Source: an uncultured Catenibacterium sp. | GTDB lineage: Bacteria; Bacillota_I; Bacilli_A; Erysipelotrichales; Coprobacillaceae | Reading direction: 5' to 3' | NCBI GenBank assembly: GCA_900764725.1 | Contig: CAAFPB010000363.1 | Span: 1 to 12,391, forward strand | DNA: 12,391 nucleotides | Shown here: positions 6,210 through 12,391 of the stretch, in pieces | How positions within the stretch are numbered: position 1 is the first letter of the stretch | How the letters are laid out: each line of letters starts with the position of its first letter | Made by a program: the position numbers and the translations under genes | The notes under the pieces: model-generated | What the model was told of the DNA's origin: nothing | The model's input: only the letters and a program-made list of their open reading frames with translations | Databases searched by the model: none

Positions 6210-7800
6210 ATTTCTTAGGATGTGGTCCTGCGTTTTTAATATTTTCTGGCATATGTGGATATTTAGTATTGAAGTTTGCTTCGAACATCATAGCAAGTTC
6301 ATTAGCCATATCTTCATAAGCTTCTTTATTAGCCCATGTATCCTTAGGGTTTAATACATATTCTGGCACTCCAGGACATGATTGAGGTACATGAAGATTA
6401 AAACGTGAATCATAATAATAGATGACATTATCCAATGAACCATTGACTGCTGCAGTCACCATAGCACGTGTATAAGATAGTTTCATACGTGAACCAATAC
6501 CATAAGGTCCACCATTCCATCCAGTGTTAACTAGATATACTTTAGTACCATATGCTTCTAGACGTGATCCTAATAACTGAGCATAGATACCAGGATCTAA
6601 AGGCATGAATGGTTCTCCAAATAATGTAGAGAATGTAGGCTGAGGTTCACTGATTCCTCTTTCTGTACCAGCTACTTTAGATGTAAATCCAGTAACGAAT
6701 TGATACATAGCTGCATCATGATCTAGTCTAGAGATTGGTGGTAATACACCAAAAGCATCTGCAGTTAAGAAGATAACGACTTTAGGTACTCCTCCAACAC
6801 CTGGAATCTGCGCATTTTGAATGTATTCAATAGGATATCCTACACGTGTATTTTCAGTGAGTGTACCATCATCATAGTCTGGTTGTCTAGTTTTCGCATC
6901 TACAACGACGTTTTCTAGTTCTGAACCAAAACGGATAGCACGATAGATATCTGGTTCTCCTGTAGGAGATAAGTTAATAGTTTTTGCATAACATCCACCT
7001 TCAAAGTTAAAGATACCTTCTTCACTCCAGCCATGTTCATCATCACCAATCAACATTCTATTAGGGTCTGTAGAAAGTGTTGTTTTACCTGTACCAGATA
7101 ATCCAAAGAAGATAGCTGTTTCTCCTGTAGCTGGATCCATATTAGCTGAACAATGCATAGGTAGAATGTTTTCCTGTAAAGGCATGCAGTAGTTCATAAT
7201 TGTGAAGACTGATTTCTTGATTTCTCCTGAATATTGTGAACCAACAATAATAACTGTACGTTCTGTAAAGTTAATAACGATAGCTGCTTCTGAATTAGTA
7301 TGATCAACTTCAGAAACGCAATGGAATCCTGGTGCAACAAGGATTGTATAATCTGTTAAACCAAAATTATCTAATTCTTCTTTTGTTGGTCTAATCAATA
7401 ATTGATGAATAAAAAGGTTCTGACATGCGAGTTCATTAATGACAGTGAATTTACGACGGTATTTCTTATCAGCTCCTGCAAAGCCTTTAAATACGAATAA
7501 TTCCTTGTCACTCATATAATCGAGTACTTTTTCTTTTAATGCATTGTAGTTTTCTACACTCATGGCAACATTGACATCACCCCAGGCAATCTGTTCATGT
7601 ACCTCTGGTGTATCTACAATAAATTTATCATGTGGTGAACGACCAGTATATTTTCCTGTTTTTACAACTAACGCACCCTGGTCAGTTAATAATCCTTCTT
7701 TACGCTTTAAAGCGTATTCTACTAATTTAGCAGGACATAGATTATAATGTGCTTTTCCTGTATAATTTGTAATTCCTGCATATTCTAGTGTCTTTTCCAT
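6208..7800 (-). CDS. pckA: Phosphoenolpyruvate carboxykinase (ATP)
   Basis: This cytoplasmic enzyme interconverts oxaloacetate plus ATP with phosphoenolpyruvate, CO2 and ADP. In fermenting gut anaerobes it often runs toward oxaloacetate, conserving energy as ATP. The 530-residue length is normal for the ATP-dependent class. The substrate loop YTGRSPHDKF is at 51-60, the kinase-1 P-loop GLSGTGKTTLS at 233-243, and the kinase-2 metal site LIGDDEHGWSEE at 250-261. I chose the ATG at 7800, which has AAAGGGG 7 bases upstream; a frame extension to 7854 crosses the promoter. A strong terminator follows directly. The gene is divergent from the phospholipase C-family gene, with about 250 bp of A+T-rich DNA between. 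Confidence 0.98.
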   Translation of the reverse strand: MEKTLEYAGITNYTGKAHYNLCPAKLVEYALKRKEGLLTDQGALVVKTGKYTGRSPHDKFIVDTPEVHEQIAWGDVNVAMSVENYNALKEKVLDYMSDKELFVFKGFAGADKKYRRKFTVINELACQNLFIHQLLIRPTKEELDNFGLTDYTILVAPGFHCVSEVDHTNSEAAIVINFTERTVIIVGSQYSGEIKKSVFTIMNYCMPLQENILPMHCSANMDPATGETAIFFGLSGTGKTTLSTDPNRMLIGDDEHGWSEEGIFNFEGGCYAKTINLSPTGEPDIYRAIRFGSELENVVVDAKTRQPDYDDGTLTENTRVGYPIEYIQNAQIPGVGGVPKVVIFLTADAFGVLPPISRLDHDAAMYQFVTGFTSKVAGTERGISEPQPTFSTLFGEPFMPLDPGIYAQLLGSRLEAYGTKVYLVNTGWNGGPYGIGSRMKLSYTRAMVTAAVNGSLDNVIYYYDSRFNLHVPQSCPGVPEYVLNPKDTWANKEAYEDMANELAMMFEANFNTKYPHMPENIKNAGPHPKK

Positions 7801-7833
7801 AAAGTAACCCCTTTCATTTTGTCTGTATAAAAC

Positions 7834-7842
7834 ATTATAGCA
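7834..7842 (-). promoter_or_regulatory. Extended -10 promoter of pckA
   Basis: TGC-TATAAT on the minus strand is a consensus extended -10 element. No good -35 is found at the usual distance (ATGTTA or TGTTAA at best), which the extended -10 would compensate. The resulting leader is about 25 bases. Confidence 0.65.
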
Positions 7843-7931
7843 TAAAATCATCATTTTAACATACTCTATTTTCTAACAGTTATTGTGATTTGCACAAATT
7901 TTATATTTATTTTTTTGAAATGATTGAAATA

Positions 7932-7961
7932 TTCACCAAAATAAGATGTTTACTGTATAAT
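7932..7961 (+). promoter_or_regulatory. Promoter of the phospholipase C-family/MFS operon
   Basis: A consensus TATAAT (7956-7961) lies 18 bases after TTCACC (7932-7937), a weak -35. Transcription would start near 7968 and leave a leader of about 80 bases that holds the nested inverted repeat. Confidence 0.5.
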
Positions 7962-7973
7962 AAAGATACACAA

Positions 7974-8013
7974 TCTTAACACAAAAGTAATCCAATATTG
8001 GTATATGTTAAGA
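7974..8013 (+). promoter_or_regulatory. Nested inverted repeats in the leader of the phospholipase C-family gene
   Basis: TCTTAACA (7974-7981) pairs with TGTTAAGA (8006-8013), and a perfect 10-bp palindrome CCAATATTGG (7992-8001) sits between them. The structure ends about 24 bases before the AGGAGG site. It could be an operator or an RNA fold. I recognise no known riboswitch and there is no U-tract. Confidence 0.4.
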
Positions 8014-8049
8014 AATGCTTGCTTATAATAAGTTTCAGGAGGTTTTTTT

Positions 8050-8832
8050 ATGCCAGCAGGTTATACACATTATGTTTTTGGTGAACAGGTTCTAGAGAAT
8101 CTTGATGATAATATCAAAAAGAGGATTATGCCCTATATTGATTTATATCATATCGGGATTCATGGTCCAGATATTCTTTTTTATTATGATGTCTATAAGA
8201 AGAATCCTGTGAAATCATTGGGTTTTGGAATGCATCAGCTTCCTGCCAATTCTTTTTTTAAACACGCAAAAGAACTGATTAAACAGGATGCCACAGATGC
8301 ATCACTGGCTTATACGATAGGATTTATTACTCACTTTACATTAGATAGTTCTCTACATCCTGAAATTGGTGTATTAGAGAATACATTATCTATGACTCAT
8401 AGCTTACTTGAATCAGAATTAGATAGAGAATTACTTGTAAGAGTTGGGAAAGATCCTTTGACTACAAGCTTAACGACTCATATTCATCCGGATTATACAA
8501 ATGCGAAAGTCATTGCACCATTCTTTAATTTAAAGGCAGAAAAAGTAGATAAAGCACTTCATGATTTATTATTTATCTTAAAATGGCTTGTTGCCCCTAC
8601 TAAATTAAAAAGAAACTTTGTCTTAAATGTGATGAAGATTGGTGGCATGTATGAAGAATATAAAGGATTACTCATTAGCTATGAAAAAGATGAACATGCT
8701 GCCAGTGATATCAATCATCTTATAGAAATGAAGGATGAAGCAGTAGAACTTGCTGTAACACTTATTAATGAGTATATACAACATCTTGATGATGATTACT
8801 TAAATGAAAGGTTTAATAGAAACTATGAATAA
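8050..8832 (+). CDS. Zinc-dependent phospholipase C-family protein
   Basis: This 260-residue protein matches the bacterial zinc-dependent phospholipase C family (PF00882-type) by its spread of metal-binding residues: H7 in GYTHYVFG, HIGIHGPD (34-41), H62 in GMHQ, and the HFTLDSSLHP motif with H95, D99 and H103, then THSLLESELDRE (116-127) with H117, E121 and D125. There is no signal peptide, unlike secreted clostridial phospholipase toxins, so an intracellular housekeeping hydrolase is more likely; the true substrate is unknown. An excellent AGGAGG lies 7 bases before the ATG. The 3' end overlaps the start of the MFS transporter gene, which points to translational coupling and a linked role, perhaps in turning over and moving a lipid- or phosphate-containing product. 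Confidence 0.88.
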   Translation: MPAGYTHYVFGEQVLENLDDNIKKRIMPYIDLYHIGIHGPDILFYYDVYKKNPVKSLGFGMHQLPANSFFKHAKELIKQDATDASLAYTIGFITHFTLDSSLHPEIGVLENTLSMTHSLLESELDRELLVRVGKDPLTTSLTTHIHPDYTNAKVIAPFFNLKAEKVDKALHDLLFILKWLVAPTKLKRNFVLNVMKIGGMYEEYKGLLISYEKDEHAASDINHLIEMKDEAVELAVTLINEYIQHLDDDYLNERFNRNYE

Positions 8833-10051
8833 ACTCACAAAATTAGAAAAATACTGGATCTTGTACGATGTAGGCAATAGTGCCTTTATCTTACTTGTTT
8901 CTACTATCATCCCAATTTACTTTAACTATCTTGCGACACTTGCAAAGATCAGTGAAGTCAACTATTTGGCTTATTGGGGATATGCCTCTTCTTTCACAAC
9001 TCTTATTGTCGCTATTATTGGACCAGTACTTGGTTCTATAGTAGATACAAAAGGTTATAAGAAACCAATCTTTACTATCAGTATGATTATAGGTGTAATG
9101 GGATTAGCTTTATTATCAGTTCCTAAGTCTTGGATTTTATTCTTAGGTGTATTTGTTGTCGCAAAGATTGGTTATAATGCAAGTTTGATTTTCTATGATT
9201 CTATGCTTTTAGATATTACTAATGATGAACGTATGGATTATGTATCATCTCAAGGATATGCATGGGGTTATATTGGAAGCTGTGTACCATTTGTAATCAG
9301 CTTAGTGTTTGTCTTATTCTATGAAAAGATGGGCATCCCATTCCAGATGGCAATGACAATTGCCTTCCTCATTAATGCATTATGGTGGTTAGGTATGACA
9401 TTGCCATTATTAAAGAACTATAAACAAGTACACTATGTAGAGAAACAGAAACATCCTATTCGTGATAGCTTTAAGCGTTTAGGACATACTCTTTCTACAC
9501 TTAACGAAGATAAGAAAGTCTTCTTCTATTTGATTTCTTTCTTCTTCTATATCGATGGTGTTTATACAATCATTGAAATGGCGACTGCCTATGGTAGTGC
9601 CCTTGGACTCAATACTAATGGTTTACTCATTGCATTATTAGTAACTCAGATAGTGGCTTTCCCATTTGCACTTATCTTTGGTCGTTTATCTAAGAAATAT
9701 CCAACAGATAAACTTATTAAAGTTTGTATTATTGCCTACACTGGTATTGCGTTATTTGCGATTCAGTTAGATAAACAATGGGAATTCTGGATCTTAGCTA
9801 TTTTTGTAGGTATGTTCCAAGGAGCTATCCAGGCATTATCTCGTTCTTATTTTGCGAAGATTATTCCACCTAAGAAATCAGGTGAATACTTTGGTTTATT
9901 TGATATTTGTGGTAAGGGTGCATCATTTATGGGAACAACTCTTGTAGGGCTTATTTCACAGCTTACAGGACATATGAACTATGGTGTCGCCGTTATTTCT
10001 ATTATGTTTGTGATTGGATTCTATTTCTTCCAAAAAGCTGCAAAACTTTAA
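8825..10051 (+). CDS. MFS transporter, UMF1/Atg22-like family
   Basis: This membrane transporter of 408 residues has about 12 hydrophobic segments. The N-terminal KYWILYDVGNSAFILL (9-24) matches the YDWANSAY-type signature of UMF1 (Atg22-like) proteins, and the loop between helices 2 and 3 carries GSIVDTKGYKK (70-80), a variant of the MFS GxxxDxxGR motif. Substrates of bacterial members are mostly unknown; fungal Atg22 exports amino acids from the vacuole. I place the start at 8825, where ATGAATAA overlaps the upstream stop codon by 8 bp, with GAAAGG 13 bases before it. An in-frame ATG at 8804 is possible but has no ribosome binding site. A bidirectional terminator follows the stop immediately. 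Confidence 0.85.
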   Translation: MNKLTKLEKYWILYDVGNSAFILLVSTIIPIYFNYLATLAKISEVNYLAYWGYASSFTTLIVAIIGPVLGSIVDTKGYKKPIFTISMIIGVMGLALLSVPKSWILFLGVFVVAKIGYNASLIFYDSMLLDITNDERMDYVSSQGYAWGYIGSCVPFVISLVFVLFYEKMGIPFQMAMTIAFLINALWWLGMTLPLLKNYKQVHYVEKQKHPIRDSFKRLGHTLSTLNEDKKVFFYLISFFFYIDGVYTIIEMATAYGSALGLNTNGLLIALLVTQIVAFPFALIFGRLSKKYPTDKLIKVCIIAYTGIALFAIQLDKQWEFWILAIFVGMFQGAIQALSRSYFAKIIPPKKSGEYFGLFDICGKGASFMGTTLVGLISQLTGHMNYGVAVISIMFVIGFYFFQKAAKL

Positions 10052-10075
10052 AAGAGGCATTGCCTCTTTTTATTT
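10050..10075. terminator. Bidirectional terminator between the convergent MFS and AraC genes
   Basis: AAAAGAGGC (10050-10058) and GCCTCTTTT (10062-10070) form a 9-bp stem with a 3-base loop; T-rich stretches exist in both directions. The two arms overlap the stop codons of both converging genes. Confidence 0.88.
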
Positions 10076-11119
10076 TGTTTTGAATTGTTTTCTATAATCA
10101 GAAGGAAATCCTCCAAAATAAGCATTAAACTTCTTATAGAAGTAGTTTAAATTAGAAAATCCATTCTCCTGTGCAATAAGATAGATTGGTTTATCTGTAT
10201 TAATGATTTCTTTTCCTATTGCTTCCATTCGATAATAGTTTACTAGCTTCTTAAATGTATATCCTGTCGCTTTTTGAATAGCACGTGAGAGATAATCAGG
10301 ATTATAGCCAAATCTCTGTGAAGTTTCTATGAGTGTACAATCCTTGTAGTGTTTCTCAATATATTGAATAATTTCTGTTATATAGCTCTTATTGTTTTCT
10401 TTAAACTGTTGTTCCATATTCAACTGATATCTTTGTGCCATCTTAATAAATAATAACGAGAAATAAGACTCAAGAATAGAAGAAACAAATAGTGATGGAT
10501 CAAGGTATTCACATAAGATCATCTCTATTAGCTGTACTACATAGTCATGATCATCATCTCTATTAGTGAATATAATATAATCATTATGTTGTGCTTTTTG
10601 ATCAATAATATTAGTCAAGAAAGTGACAATCGGATTGACTGATGAGAACTTACTGATAAACGATTCAGTAAAATAAGAACGATCCATCTGAAAGTTAAAG
10701 ATAATATCATTTTCTGTTGGCATTAAAACTGTATGTTTAGAATTAACATCTAAGAGAATCATATCTCCCGCATGAAGAATGACTTCTTTATCATTTACGA
10801 TTGCATAACAATGACCAGAATAGACATATTTCATTTCTACATAGCTTCTTATATGTAATGGTACAAATGAATATCTTGTTTGTTTTGAACAATAGATAGG
10901 AAATGAAAGAACTTCATCTGAAATTGTCTGTCCATCATAGAATAAAGTATGTTTTTCTTTAGTCACTTTATATCTATCAACGGTCATCTTTACTAACTTT
11001 TCGTTATCTTTATTATAATGTTTCTCAATATAGTCACCTGAATGATTCGGATGACTTTTATAATATTGTTCCTTTTTTGTAAGAGGCGTTATCTTACTTC
11101 TTAATTCTTCTATTTTCAT
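10070..11119 (-). CDS. AraC-family transcriptional regulator with cupin domain
   Basis: This 349-residue regulator has an N-terminal cupin-like sensor fold (about 85-150, including GHCYAIVNDKEVILHAGDMILL at 102-123) and a C-terminal double helix-turn-helix of the AraC/XylS type (about 250-345). The last part shows QENGFSNLNYFYKKFNAYFGGFPSDYRK, the family's signature region. Between them lies an all-helical stretch. The ATG at 11119 is preferred because AGGTGA lies 5 bases upstream; a GTG 9 bases earlier is in frame but has a poorer site. The gene is divergent from the PTS permease gene, so it probably controls that gene in response to a sugar. It shares a terminator with the MFS gene on its other side. 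Confidence 0.9.
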   Translation of the reverse strand: MKIEELRSKITPLTKKEQYYKSHPNHSGDYIEKHYNKDNEKLVKMTVDRYKVTKEKHTLFYDGQTISDEVLSFPIYCSKQTRYSFVPLHIRSYVEMKYVYSGHCYAIVNDKEVILHAGDMILLDVNSKHTVLMPTENDIIFNFQMDRSYFTESFISKFSSVNPIVTFLTNIIDQKAQHNDYIIFTNRDDDHDYVVQLIEMILCEYLDPSLFVSSILESYFSLLFIKMAQRYQLNMEQQFKENNKSYITEIIQYIEKHYKDCTLIETSQRFGYNPDYLSRAIQKATGYTFKKLVNYYRMEAIGKEIINTDKPIYLIAQENGFSNLNYFYKKFNAYFGGFPSDYRKQFKTK

Positions 11120-11136
11120 ATTTTTCACCTAATCCT

Positions 11137-11166
11137 ACTATAACATCGGTTTTTGTCAGTCTGCAA
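11137..11166 (-). promoter_or_regulatory. Promoter of the AraC regulator gene
   Basis: TATAGT (11137-11142) lies 18 bases downstream of TTGCAG (11161-11166) on the minus strand. The -10 is good and the -35 poor. Confidence 0.45.
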
Positions 11167-11181
11167 GTGTGTTTATGATAT

Positions 11182-11195
11182 TTTAAACGTTTTCA
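11182..11195. promoter_or_regulatory. cre-like site (CcpA operator) at the PTS promoter
   Basis: The bases around AAACGTTTTCA fit the cre consensus WTGNAARCGNWWWCAW with one mismatch on either strand. The site lies just upstream of TATGAT (11204-11209), the likely -10 of the PTS gene, so CcpA bound here would block transcription in the presence of preferred sugars. Confidence 0.6.
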
Positions 11196-11203
11196 TAAAG
11201 CAT

Positions 11204-11209
11204 TATGAT
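11204..11209 (+). promoter_or_regulatory. -10 element of the PTS gene
   Basis: TATGAT differs from consensus at one base. The corresponding -35 (TTTTAA, 11181-11186) is poor and overlapped by the cre-like site, which suggests a promoter that needs an activator such as the divergent AraC protein. Confidence 0.4.
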
Positions 11210-11216
11210 AAGCATG

Positions 11217-11228
11217 TAAGTTAACTTA
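11217..11228. promoter_or_regulatory. 12-bp perfect palindrome near the PTS transcription start
   Basis: TAAGTTAACTTA is fully self-complementary and lies where transcription from the -10 at 11204 would begin, upstream of the GGAGG site. It is a candidate operator for a dimeric repressor. AraC proteins usually bind direct repeats, so a second regulator is possible. Confidence 0.4.
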
Positions 11229-11229
11229 G

Positions 11230-12391
<1,162 letters not shown>

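Noticed and set aside
8804..8824. Earlier ATG at 8804 as the start of the MFS transporter.
   Set aside because: It has no upstream ribosome binding site and adds residues not typical of the family; the ATG overlapping the upstream stop is preferred, though this is not certain.

Overview
The window is low-GC, densely packed bacterial DNA with Gram-positive style ribosome binding sites (AGGAGG, GGAGG), intrinsic terminators and Firmicutes gene families: a TreR-like GntR regulator, LuxS, an NhaC-type antiporter, ATP-dependent PEP carboxykinase and a beta-glucoside PTS permease. Codon choice and gene repertoire fit a gut Firmicute, probably of the Erysipelotrichia (Catenibacterium, Holdemanella or Coprobacillus-like). 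That placement is inferred from general resemblance only; no rRNA or other marker is present.

Left end (1-1500): an IS4-superfamily transposase on the minus strand has an intact DDE/YREK core, and a strong-looking terminator facing the opposite way lies inside its coding region. Between it and the next gene is a 47-bp copy of the 3' end of a TreR-like gene with its terminator stem. Region 1500-3460 (minus strand): a TreR-like GntR regulator, then a tyrosine phosphatase with its own promoter; both upstream regions carry related TACGTA-type palindromes. The phosphatase unit thus lies between two copies of the same regulator tail.

Region 3430-5300 (minus): a two-gene operon, nhaC-like transporter then luxS, with one base between stop and start, an excellent promoter upstream and a UUCG-loop terminator at the end. 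Region 5350-7860 (minus): pckA, then a DEDDh 3'-5' exonuclease, then a 50-residue charged protein too short for most gene callers. A strong intrinsic terminator separates pckA from the exonuclease, and the exonuclease ribosome binding site touches its U-tract.

Region 7860-10070 (plus): a zinc-dependent phospholipase C-family protein overlaps by 8 bp with a UMF1/Atg22-like MFS transporter, behind a leader with nested inverted repeats. Region 10050-12391: an AraC regulator (minus) is divergent from a beta-glucoside-type PTS EIIBC gene (plus). The shared intergenic region holds a cre-like CcpA site and a 12-bp perfect palindrome. The PTS gene stops early, without the GITEP-containing end of EIIC, just where the sequence changes character, which suggests disruption by an insertion.

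Most of the window is ordinary core metabolism. I see no clear new defence or biosynthetic system. The points most worth a second look are the phosphatase flanked by regulator-tail repeats, the antisense terminator in the transposase, the truncated PTS gene, the transporter-luxS pair, and the terminator placed directly before the exonuclease.
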